A stretch of DNA of 36,463 bases from CAYPLH01 sp964411505 (GTDB lineage: Bacteria > Bacillota > Clostridia > CAYPLH01 > DUMO01), in assembly GCA_964411505.1 (NCBI GenBank), contig CAYPLH010000040.1:1-36463 (forward strand), written 5' to 3'. Made by a program: the position numbers and the translations under genes. This document shows, piece after piece, positions 26,474-34,671 of the stretch. Numbering within the stretch: the first letter of the stretch is position 1; each line of letters starts with the position of its first letter. Under the pieces are notes generated by a model. It did not search any database. It had not been told where the DNA came from and saw only the letters and a program-made list of their open reading frames with translations.

Positions 26474-27394
26474 CTACCACACACCATATTCACCAACCAT
26501 TTTGGCAATACGGTTAGTTATAATCACAAGGATGAGACCAACTACCGATTTAAACAGTCCTACTGCTGTTGTGAAGCTGTACTGTAATTGCAGTAATCCT
26601 ACTTTATAAACATAGGTATCAATAACTTCAGCTACATCAAGCACATAATTGTTCTGCAAAACAAAAATCTGCTCAAAACCCGCACTCATTATTTTGCCTA
26701 CATTCAAAATAAACACTATCACTATAACACTTGTAATTGAAGGTATAGTAATTGACCACATTTGTCTAATCCTTCCTGCACCATCCATCATAGCTGATTC
26801 ATATATCTCAGGATTAATGCTAGTCATTGCTGCCAGATAAATAATTGATCCCCATCCAGCTTCTTTCCATATGTTTGAAATTACAACAATTGTTCTAAAA
26901 TAACCGGACTTGGCCATAAAGAATATTGGTTGACCACCTAATGCTTTAATAATACCATTTACCATACCGGTGCTTGGAGAAAGAATGTCCATTATTATTC
27001 CTCCAAGTACTACCCAGGATATAAAATGTGGAAGATAATAAACTGTCTGGGATAATTTACGAAACTTCATATTCTTGATTTCGTTAAGCATCAAAGCAAG
27101 TATGATTGGCGCAGGGAAAGAAAACAGTAATTTTGATATACTAATAATTAAAGTGTTTCCAAGGACATTAAAGAATACCGGTGAACTGAATAAGCGATCA
27201 AAATGTTCAAAGCCAACCCAGTTACTGCCAATAATACCCTTCCCTATACTAAACTTTTTAAAAGCAATAGTTATCCCATACATCGGAATGTAGTGATAAA
27301 TAAAATAATATATAATTGGTAGTAATAACATAAGATACAACTCAATATTATTAAATAATTTTCTATTATTTTTAAAACTGAATTTTCTAATCAA
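26474..27394 (-). CDS. Carbohydrate ABC transporter permease, LplB/YteP type
   Basis: The first permease of the importer, with six hydrophobic segments. The N-terminal family pattern YFIYHYIPMYGITIAFKKF (about 28-46) and the EAA loop ESAMMDGAGRIRQMWSITIP are present, and the tail contains ITNRIAKMVGEYGVW. The start is TTG 27394 with GAGGTGA seven bases upstream. Length (306) is normal. It lies 296 bases downstream of the Cache-AraC regulator; that gap is AT-rich, has no gene or strong hairpin that I can see, and probably holds the operon promoter. No ATPase gene is in the operon, as is usual for this family, which shares an MsmX-type ATPase encoded elsewhere. Confidence 0.92.
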   Translation of the reverse strand: MIRKFSFKNNRKLFNNIELYLMLLLPIIYYFIYHYIPMYGITIAFKKFSIGKGIIGSNWVGFEHFDRLFSSPVFFNVLGNTLIISISKLLFSFPAPIILALMLNEIKNMKFRKLSQTVYYLPHFISWVVLGGIIMDILSPSTGMVNGIIKALGGQPIFFMAKSGYFRTIVVISNIWKEAGWGSIIYLAAMTSINPEIYESAMMDGAGRIRQMWSITIPSITSVIVIVFILNVGKIMSAGFEQIFVLQNNYVLDVAEVIDTYVYKVGLLQLQYSFTTAVGLFKSVVGLILVIITNRIAKMVGEYGVW

Positions 27395-27690
27395 AATTTC
27401 ACCTCAAATAATATGATTTAGGGAAACAAACTTACTATTTAACTCTTGGGTGTATTTTATAAGTTTATTCAATCAGTTTGTCGTATCACTATTGAGTTAA
27501 TAGTAGCTGTAAATCAAAAAAAAGTAAATTGCAAATTTATCATTATTCTTCAAATTATTAATAAATATTACTAACTTGTATTCCATGTTAAGAATTTGAT
27601 ATATCTTATTAAATTCAAAAATGACTTTATTATTGATTAAAACATATTTTTACAAACAAAAATTTCAACTCTAAATTCTTAATGCGGTAT

Positions 27691-29931
27691 TCAGTTTTTA
27701 TTATTGCTTCTATACTGAAATGGAGTCTGACCTTCATATAATTTAAAATACCTTATCAGACTCCTGGAATCATTATATCCTAGCTGATCGGAAATATCTT
27801 TGATAGGAATATCAGAAGTTTCAAGAAGTTCCTTAGCCTTTTCTATTCTTAAACTGTTAAGTATATTGTTAAATGTATCTCCTTTAAAGTCCCTAAATAG
27901 TTTGCAAATATGACCTTTACTGTAATTGAATTTGTCTGATATATCTTGTAGCGCAATATCCTTCGTATAATTATCCCGTATATAATCAAAAATTTTACTC
28001 ATAAGCTCTTGTTGTGGGTTACCGTTACATTTAGAATATGTATCAAACATTGTCAGCACAGCAAACTCAAATCCGGTATAAATTGTATATATATCTTTTT
28101 CTGTGTCAGTACCTGCCCCTGAGCTTAGCATATCAAAAACAATACTGGCATTGACACTAAAGCAATCTGCAATTTTTCCCAGCAGGTTAATTAGGATAAA
28201 ATGAATGTCAAAAGCATTAACAATATTATTTTTCTTTAAATATTCCGGTATTGTTCCAAGGCATTTTTCGATTAAATCCCTGTCACCTGATTTTATGGAA
28301 GCAATAATGTTATTTTCAATATTTAGCGGGTACTTTATTTTCAACCCTATGGACTTAATTTCTTCATAAAAAACTGCATGCTGATCTTTCATAATCATTG
28401 AAACTTTAAGAGCTTTTGATGCTTCAAAAAATAACTGCTTTAAAGATACCGGAAGAGTACCTACCGAGCTGATGCCCACCTTCAAGCTTTTATTTTGACT
28501 GCTATCTGTCAATCGATATATATCCTTTTCATTTAATTCATGTATTGCACTTGCAGATGAGCAATTTACAATAATAGAGTATATCTTTCTGTACTTGAAA
28601 ATATAAATATCCGCATCATTTTTTAAGTGATTCTTGAGTTTTCTTTGAACCAATTCGGGGTCAAACACTTCCTCTTCAAGCTCTTTTATATTGATAAAGT
28701 AACAGTACTTATATTTCAGGTTGAAGTCAAAATCCGTTATTTCCTTTAGCACATCTATTGCCGGCTTTTTGTCTGCGATAATGTATCTGTCAAATATTAT
28801 CTCTCTTAGCTCTAATTCATGGTTTAGGACAAAATCAGAAATCTGCTTCTGCTCTGTAATAATCTCATTTATAGAATTTTTTATAAAATCAAACTCATCC
28901 TTTGATGTATAGTGGTTTTTGGCAGTTTGCAATCTCAAAATGTATTGAACAAGGTTTCCTATAGGACCATATATCTTTTTCTCCAAGATAAGCGACAGAC
29001 TAAGACCAACAAGCAGTACCGCAATTATTAACCAAATAAACATTCGCTTTAAAGATAATGTCTGCTCTAAAACACTGTCCGTAGAAATGCATGAAACATA
29101 AATCCACCCGTTAAACTCGGACATAATTGAACTAATGACAAAGCTTTTATCATCAATATTTCTTTTAAAGGATCCGCTATTATTTTCAGAAAAAGAATTT
29201 TGCATTATTCGAATTAGCTGATTAGTATCTATCTGATCATTGGTTAACATTCCCTGGCTTTTCACTATACTACCCTGATTTAAGTCAATAATGAATATTT
29301 CACCATAATCATATTCTATTACTTTATTAATATTATTAAATAACTCATCAATATCCAGGTTAATGATGATCCATCCATTCATCCTGACCGGTATAGCAAG
29401 GGTAATAAAATTTAACACGGGATTCTGATTATCAACACTTTCATACTTGCCGGATGCTCTTAAAGGAATCCACAAGCTGCTTCTTTCCTCTTTAATGTTA
29501 TCCAGCCATGTTGTATCAAAAAACTCTTCAAGCTTATATATTGCATCATAAATAATACGTCCATTTCTGGTCGAATATAAATATATGGAATTTATACTTG
29601 AATCGAGTTCAGTAAGTGTTTCAAGCTCTTCAGTAATTTTTGAAAATATTATATAGTCTCCAATCCTAAAATCATGGGATAAAAAGTATTGAATGTCTTT
29701 ATTTTGAGATAATTTAACACCATTTTTATAAACACTACTAAGCTTTTGGTCTGCCGTACTTCGAACTGTATCCAATAAAAGCAAGTTATCATTATATATT
29801 CTTTTCTCAAGCATTTTATTGCTGAAAGTGTAAGATAATACTCCTGTTAAAAGTATCGTTGTAATAATAACAGCAACGATTGATATAAGTATCTTTCTAT
29901 TAAAGGTTGATATTTTCATAAGAGTGTCCAT
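27691..29931 (-). CDS. Membrane-bound Cache-domain AraC-family regulator
   Basis: A one-component receptor and DNA-binding protein of 746 residues. One membrane helix is near 13-33 and a second near 295-315; between them is an external Cache/PAS-like ligand domain. The cytoplasmic part has a HAMP-like stretch, a middle regulatory region, and at the C-terminus an AraC DNA-binding domain (IALQDISDKFNYSKGHICKL, then IPIKDISDQLGYNDSRSL and GQTPFQYR). Proteins of this design sit next to Lpl/Ytc sugar transporters in Firmicutes and switch them on when sugar, or loaded binding protein, is sensed outside. ATG 29931 has AAAGGA upstream. The permease genes lie directly downstream on the same strand. 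Confidence 0.9.
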   Translation of the reverse strand: MDTLMKISTFNRKILISIVAVIITTILLTGVLSYTFSNKMLEKRIYNDNLLLLDTVRSTADQKLSSVYKNGVKLSQNKDIQYFLSHDFRIGDYIIFSKITEELETLTELDSSINSIYLYSTRNGRIIYDAIYKLEEFFDTTWLDNIKEERSSLWIPLRASGKYESVDNQNPVLNFITLAIPVRMNGWIIINLDIDELFNNINKVIEYDYGEIFIIDLNQGSIVKSQGMLTNDQIDTNQLIRIMQNSFSENNSGSFKRNIDDKSFVISSIMSEFNGWIYVSCISTDSVLEQTLSLKRMFIWLIIAVLLVGLSLSLILEKKIYGPIGNLVQYILRLQTAKNHYTSKDEFDFIKNSINEIITEQKQISDFVLNHELELREIIFDRYIIADKKPAIDVLKEITDFDFNLKYKYCYFINIKELEEEVFDPELVQRKLKNHLKNDADIYIFKYRKIYSIIVNCSSASAIHELNEKDIYRLTDSSQNKSLKVGISSVGTLPVSLKQLFFEASKALKVSMIMKDQHAVFYEEIKSIGLKIKYPLNIENNIIASIKSGDRDLIEKCLGTIPEYLKKNNIVNAFDIHFILINLLGKIADCFSVNASIVFDMLSSGAGTDTEKDIYTIYTGFEFAVLTMFDTYSKCNGNPQQELMSKIFDYIRDNYTKDIALQDISDKFNYSKGHICKLFRDFKGDTFNNILNSLRIEKAKELLETSDIPIKDISDQLGYNDSRSLIRYFKLYEGQTPFQYRSNNKN

Positions 29932-30071
29932 TATATGATCCTTTATATAGTATTTGACCCCATTTCAATTTTTATATTATCATGAAATAGCAATATAATC
30001 AAACCCAAAGATTTTTAAGTTACTAAAATTTTTACAGAATCGTAACTGTTCAGAGGGTATCTGTAGCAATA

Positions 30072-30327
30072 AATGAACAACCATCTCTAATACAGCCATT
30101 TACAGCAAAGCCTAGGAAAAACACAGTTTAAAATGACTTGGAATTTAGTAATGTCCGTGTTGTTTGAGCAAAGCGAGTTCACGGACATTACTTAATGACA
30201 AGGCATTTTAAACTGATTGTTTAGGGTGTTAAGCGAAGTCCACATCCAAAAGCGAGCGGGGCTCGATGCCCCCGAGCTTTTACTTCCTTGCTGATGCTGT
30301 ATTGCAGTATTAGAGATGTTGTTCATT
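30072..30327. repeat. 256-bp nested palindromic element (element C)
   Basis: The outer arms (AATGAACAACCATCTCTAATAC at its left, 30072-30107; complement at 30295-30327) match imperfectly over about 30 bp. Inside is a 36-bp imperfect inverted repeat, 30124-30159 with 30180-30215, whose ends CAGTTTAAAATG and GTAATGTCCGTG are perfect. A third, GC-rich hairpin lies at 30248-30281. The right end resembles bases 1-25 of the window, so the element is probably repeated. The rest of the 898-base gap (29932-30829) shows no gene with a start and ribosome site; a 98-codon frame on the minus strand at 30192-30488 just traverses this element, and a 49-codon frame ending near 30800 on the plus strand has no start. 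Confidence 0.75.
30248..30281. terminator. GC-rich terminator-like hairpin within element C
   Basis: AAAAGCGAGCGGGGC (30248-30262) pairs with GCCCCCGAGCTTTT (30268-30281) around a short loop. It is nearly the same as the core of the terminator at 23647-23682. No gene ends close by on either strand, so here it may be part of the mobile or structured element and not a working terminator. Confidence 0.55.
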
Positions 30328-30829
30328 ACTAATATGACCTGTGAACTGTTACACAGAATCAGCTCAATATATATAATGAATTTTTGAAGAATAAAGCCCG
30401 AAATTTTTTTACGTTTATGAAGGATTTTAATATAATTTGTAGAATATATTATAAATAAGGATAATCCAAGAACAACGGTAATTAACAATGGGAAGTAAAA
30501 GTAAAATCACTACGAAAAGCTCTTCAGGCTTTAATATTTAAAGTACAAAGGTCTGAATTCGGTATTGCATATTTTTGTGTCAAGTTTAGATTCTATAAAA
30601 CAACGTTTATACTGCAACTGAGAAGGCTGACTATGCTGACTATAAAAAAAGAAGCCATGCATATATAGAATTAAGTTTGAGATAATTAAACGTGCAACCG
30701 CTTATTCAAGCCCTGTAGAATTCCTAACAGTAGTAGGTGAATATCATGCGGAACAACAAATGTGTTCTGCACATTATCTTACAAGCAAGCAAATAACATA
30801 GCTAAATATAGCGATATGGAGGTTTATCG

Positions 30830-31996
30830 ATGTCTGCAATAAAAAGATTTGAAAATGTCATGTATAAGAAATTGCCTGATCGTGTTCCATTTGTACCAAA
30901 GATATGGGTGGATCTTGCATCAAACATTACTGAAGTCCCGTACATTGAAATTATAAATGATCCGGAATTAGCAATGAGGACAGTAGTGGAAGCTGGTATA
31001 AAACTTAACATAGATGCAGTGCGACTTTTTATTTTTCCAACCAGAAAGGTCACTAAGCACGGACAGCAATTTTATCAAATAGATAGAGATGGAAAACGTA
31101 TTGGCGCAATTGACCTGCATGGAGGGTGGGGTACCAGATTTGAAAATAACACATGTTTTGATATTTCTAATGAAGAAATGGTGGCGAACTATAATTTCTG
31201 GCATACAAGAGAACCTGTAATTAAAAACAAAGCAGATGCAAAATGTATTAAAGTACCTTCTGCAAGTTTTTATGAAGAGTCAGGTTATGGAAATATGGTA
31301 AAAAAAATGCTTACTATTGCTAATGATAAAACCTGCTGTATAGGTGACTGCAACTCCGGTACACTTACATTTTACGCTGCAATGAGAGGCTTTAACCATG
31401 CACTATTTGATTTTATAGAAAACCCATCCTTAGTGCATGAATGTATGGAAAAGGGTATACAGATATCTATTGAAAGAGCTAAGTTCTTTATCAACCATGG
31501 TATTAAGATTCTACGGTACAATGATTCCATTGCCAATATGTCTGTCATATCTCCTGAACACTGGAGAAAATTCATTTATCCATATTTAAAAATGTTCAGT
31601 GATGAGGTACATAAATATGATAATAATGCAAGAATATACTGCCATATTTGCGGTAATGTGTTGCCAATAGTAAACACCCTTGTTGAAAGCGGATTTGACT
31701 GCATTGCTCCCCTTGATCCGCTGGGCGGATTCAACATATCGAATATAAGGGAAAAGACAGGAGATGAAATGACCTTGATGGGAGGTATAAATACACTCTC
31801 GTTTGTACAATCGACACCTTCTGAGATAATGGAGGAGGCAAAGATATGTATTGAGCAGGGAGGTAAATCAGGCAATTTTATACTAGGTTCGGGATGTATG
31901 ATACCCAGAAGTTCTAAAGTTGAAAATATACAAGCTGTTGTTATCGCTGCAGAATCGTATGGTTTATACAAGAATGGCTCTTTGGTTAGGGTGTAA
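30830..31996 (+). CDS. URO-D-family protein, probable corrinoid/zinc methyltransferase type
   Basis: A 388-residue protein of the uroporphyrinogen decarboxylase fold. It carries a zinc-site pattern like that of MtaA/CmuA-type methyltransferases: H272-x-C274 in YCHICGN, with a third Cys at C356 in GSGCMIP. The N-terminal arginines expected of true HemE are not evident, so heme synthesis is unlikely. Other landmarks are GDCNSGTLTF, IKILRYNDSIAN, and DCIAPLDPLGG. The start has TGGAGG seven bases upstream. A second URO-D paralogue follows 99 bases later on the same strand. No corrinoid protein gene is in the window, so the methyl donor and acceptor are unknown; a role in handling methylated sugars or products of the neighbouring glycan pathway is inference. 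Confidence 0.82.
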   Translation: MSAIKRFENVMYKKLPDRVPFVPKIWVDLASNITEVPYIEIINDPELAMRTVVEAGIKLNIDAVRLFIFPTRKVTKHGQQFYQIDRDGKRIGAIDLHGGWGTRFENNTCFDISNEEMVANYNFWHTREPVIKNKADAKCIKVPSASFYEESGYGNMVKKMLTIANDKTCCIGDCNSGTLTFYAAMRGFNHALFDFIENPSLVHECMEKGIQISIERAKFFINHGIKILRYNDSIANMSVISPEHWRKFIYPYLKMFSDEVHKYDNNARIYCHICGNVLPIVNTLVESGFDCIAPLDPLGGFNISNIREKTGDEMTLMGGINTLSFVQSTPSEIMEEAKICIEQGGKSGNFILGSGCMIPRSSKVENIQAVVIAAESYGLYKNGSLVRV

Positions 31997-32095
31997 TGGA
32001 TAAAAAGAATTATTACATATTGTATGCGAAGTTAGTTCAACTTACTTTTGGGAGAATGGTCAACTATTAATTAATCGATATGGAGGTAAGTTTAT

Positions 32096-33214
32096 TTGGA
32101 AATTAAAAAATTGATTGAAAACATCAGCAAAAAGCATAGATTTGACTATTTATGTGAGACAAGGATCATTAAAACCTTAAAAGGTGAAGAAGTAGATTGT
32201 CTTCCGATTATCTTCTGGAAACCCAGAAATGCTAGTGTACCTGGCAAAACTTATAATATGAAAGAACAGTTTTATAACAAAGAAAAAATGCTGTATGCTC
32301 ATTTGGAAGAAGTCGAAGAGTGCGCAGGTGATGCATATGGTGCGCCACTGTGTATTCGCCCAAATTTTGGTACCATATTCATACCAGCTATGTTCGGTCT
32401 TAAGTATGAAGTGTTTGAGGATAATTATCCCTGGTTGACGACACATATGACTAAAGATGATATAATAAAGTTCCGTTTTCCCGATATTGACAGGTGTGAA
32501 ATGATGAACCGCGCTGTTGAATATATCGAGTACTTCAAAGAAAAACTGCCTACTTGGATACATATATATCACCCCGATACTCAGGGGCCTTTTGATATAG
32601 CTCACATGATTTATAGTGATAATATCTTTTACGATATTTATGATGACCCGGATTTTGTGCATAATCTTATGGAAATATGTACTGAAATGTATATGCAAGT
32701 TTCAAGGAAGTTGAAGAGGACAATTGGCGAAAAGAATAATGAATGTTATCACGGGCATGCATTATCAAGAGGAATTTGTATGGCTAACGGAGGTGTGCGT
32801 GTATCTGAAGATAGTGCTACACTTATATCTCCCTATCATATCGATGAGTTTGTCATACCTTATGTCAAGAGAGCATTACAGGCTTTTGGTGGAGGGTTTA
32901 TACATTACTGCGGAAAAAACGAGAAATTACTGGACGCTTTCTTAAAGATTGATGAAGTACGAGCTATAAACTTCGGAAACCCAGAAATGTATGATTTTGA
33001 TTCTACAATGAGAAAATTTTTAGATAGCAAAAAATGCTACTTTGGTTTGTGGCATAAAATAGAAAATGAAACGCTTGATGAATACATAGACAGGATGAGA
33101 AAGTTCTCTGATGGAGGTAAAAGGGGATTAGTACTGCATTTTGACCAATCCATGTTTCCTGGAGTTACTTGTGAACAAATTTCATATATGTGGAGTAGTA
33201 GAATGGGTTTATAG
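32096..33214 (+). CDS. Second URO-D-family protein, probable zinc methyltransferase type
   Basis: A 372-residue paralogue of the previous gene. It has the same candidate zinc triad, H270-x-C272 in IHYCGKN with C359 in PGVTC, and nearly the same spacing (87 against 82 residues). Other segments include CIRPNFGTIFIPAMFGL, DTQGPFDIAHMIY and YHGHALSRGICM. The start is TTG 32096, with TGGAGG eight bases upstream. Pairs of such genes may work together, one with the substrate and one with the corrinoid or thiol acceptor, or form a heteromer; that is inference. It is followed by a stub frame and then, on the other strand, by glycan pseudogenes. Confidence 0.8.
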   Translation: MEIKKLIENISKKHRFDYLCETRIIKTLKGEEVDCLPIIFWKPRNASVPGKTYNMKEQFYNKEKMLYAHLEEVEECAGDAYGAPLCIRPNFGTIFIPAMFGLKYEVFEDNYPWLTTHMTKDDIIKFRFPDIDRCEMMNRAVEYIEYFKEKLPTWIHIYHPDTQGPFDIAHMIYSDNIFYDIYDDPDFVHNLMEICTEMYMQVSRKLKRTIGEKNNECYHGHALSRGICMANGGVRVSEDSATLISPYHIDEFVIPYVKRALQAFGGGFIHYCGKNEKLLDAFLKIDEVRAINFGNPEMYDFDSTMRKFLDSKKCYFGLWHKIENETLDEYIDRMRKFSDGGKRGLVLHFDQSMFPGVTCEQISYMWSSRMGL

Positions 33215-33265
33215 AAAGTAATAATCAATAAAAAAATTTAAAAAAGGGAGAGGATTTACTTTAGA

Positions 33266-33373
33266 ATGAACGTGACGGGAGCGAATATTTTTAGTGTAAA
33301 TGGAATAATCCACAAAGGTCACACCTTTTCTATTATAAATCCTCACCTTATGTCCAACCTATATTATAAATAA
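33266..33373 (+). CDS. Short open frame after the URO-D pair, possible truncated gene
   Basis: A 35-codon frame (MNVTGANIFSVNG at its start) follows the second URO-D gene by 51 bases, with AGGGAGAGG 12 bases upstream. The spacing is long. I recognise no family. It could be the first codons of a third operon gene whose rest was lost when the next segment decayed, or chance. Confidence 0.25.
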   Translation: MNVTGANIFSVNGIIHKGHTFSIINPHLMSNLYYK

Positions 33374-33395
33374 TTTACATACCTCTTATGTGCTG

Positions 33396-33944
33396 TTATT
33401 TTATTGAATGTGTATTACACCATTCAGCTATTTTTTTATTTAATACACAAACCAATTCTCTATATACATTGTCACTTATAAGATTATTAAGTTCATTTGG
33501 ATCCTCATTCAGATTATATAGCTCATCTTCTCCTATTTGGCTTTTACAATACTTCCATCCATCAGGAGTTAGTCTTCTATACTTTTCCATGTTTCAAAAC
33601 CGTGCTGCGAAAAAACTTCATCTCCCAGATGCCCATTTTCCTAAATAAGCTGTCTTGTAATCAGAAAAGTCAGCTAATTCAGGCAAACATGGAATATCTT
33701 CAAGCAGCGGAACATTGTTTTCTGTGCATCCGCTTGTACGAGGATACAGACCTGTCATAAGTGTAGACCTTGACGGGGTACACACGGACTGTGATACATA
33801 CGCATTTTTAAATACTATATTGTCTTTTGCAAGTCTATTCATATTAGGAGTACATATTTTATAATTTCCATAGGCTTCCATAGTGTTAACCGCCCGTTCA
33901 TCGGTAAAAACAAACAATAGATTATACCTTTTTTTTATACTCAC
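33396..33944 (-). pseudogene. Sulfatase pseudogene (frameshift and internal deletion)
   Basis: The N-terminal 100 codons, from GTG 33944, encode a type I sulfatase: the SVCTPSRSTLMTG signature (C55 is the residue converted to formylglycine) and TAYLGKW. At 33632-33634 one extra base breaks the frame; reading across it restores HLGDEVFSQHGFETWKSIED (33631-33572), which is the expected continuation. The next recognisable stretch, LTPDGWKYC ... DELYNLNEDPNELNNL, is the sulfatase C-terminus (to 33396). The middle, roughly 300 residues in a normal 480-residue enzyme, is missing. The gene is dead, yet all remaining parts are easy to recognise, so the loss is fairly recent. It points to an ancestral sulfated-glycan substrate. 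Confidence 0.88.
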
Positions 33945-34046
33945 ACCGCCATATATTATTGTCGTAGTGTCAAAAATTCCATACGAATTTAGACCTAAAC
34001 CATTTGTTTTACTGGCTTTTACCAGTTACTTTCGTATCCCCCTTGA

Positions 34047-34158
34047 AAAGTCAAGGGCCGAACGAAAAGATGCTTTTACTCTGCAAATTCCTCTCTGCTA
34101 TCTCCAAAGCCATACAGGATCAATATGGGCGTTTCCTATCATGTGAATTTTAATCCAT
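34047..34158 (-). pseudogene. Alpha-mannosidase (GH38) N-terminal remnant
   Basis: Reading the minus strand from codon 34151 gives KIHMIGNAHIDPVWLWR, the start motif of GH38 alpha-mannosidases (the HIDPVWLW segment holds the zinc His and Asp). A TAG at 34100-34098 then interrupts it, followed by a Q codon; after a one-base shift GFAE and after a shift back KASFRSALDF follow, again as in GH38. The likely start ATG 34158 with AAGGAG upstream is out of frame by one base. Nothing of the remaining roughly 900 residues is seen, although the bases between it and the sulfatase relic are AT-rich and mostly open in that direction. It and the sulfatase were probably in one operon. Confidence 0.82.
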
Positions 34159-34315
34159 GTGATAATCTCCTTAACATATGAGTTTGCATTAAAAAACAAT
34201 TATATGCATAATCAAATTTAAATTATAGCATTAAATCAATACTTCATTAAATCAATGCTTATAGAATAAATAATTATGACATAAACATATCGTATTATGC
34301 CATTTCCCTTACTAC

Positions 34316-34417
34316 TTAAAGATACCTAAAATCACAGCTTTTAAGCACCATGGATGACAATGGCACTTTAGCTTCATACTCCCTGTAAGCTGCATCAAAT
34401 TCAACGGTTTCTTTCAA
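34316..34417 (-). CDS. 33-codon stub with strong ribosome site, probably a truncated gene
   Basis: TTG 34417 is preceded, at five bases, by GGGAGGAG (34430-34423), one of the best ribosome sites in the window. The frame reads LKETVEFDAAYREYEAKVPL and ends in SCDFRYL before TAA. It looks like the N-terminus of a larger protein that I cannot name. It lies upstream of the mannosidase relic, on the same strand, so it may be the first gene of the decayed operon. The surrounding gaps (34159-34315 and 34418-34671) are AT-rich without another signal. Confidence 0.35.
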   Translation of the reverse strand: MKETVEFDAAYREYEAKVPLSSMVLKSCDFRYL

Positions 34418-34671
34418 ATTAGCTCCTCCCTTTCTATTGGCGATGCGGATAACATTATTAAGTAGCTTTTGATACAAGAAAAAGATGTTCTTCCAAAATG
34501 CTGGTTTGAATAATATCTGTTAAAACATTATACAATTCTAATTTTTATATTCTGATCGATAAGTCCCTAAAATGTAGATTTATACTTTTTGGGGATTAAC
34601 CTTCTTCTAATTATATGGTAAAATATTTCTTGCAGTAAACTTTTAAAAACACATGAAAACAGGTGGCTAAT

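Noticed and set aside
30192..30488. 98-codon minus-strand frame
   Set aside because: It crosses element C and its GC-rich hairpin, has no good ribosome site and resembles no protein.
30650..30800. Start-less plus-strand frame before the first URO-D gene (includes VVGEYHAEQQMC)
   Set aside because: It begins after a stop without a start codon or ribosome site, and I recognise no family; possible relic, but not supportable.
33883..34146. Plus-strand frame over the mannosidase relic
   Set aside because: It is the complement of the GH38 remnant; the meaningful reading is on the minus strand.
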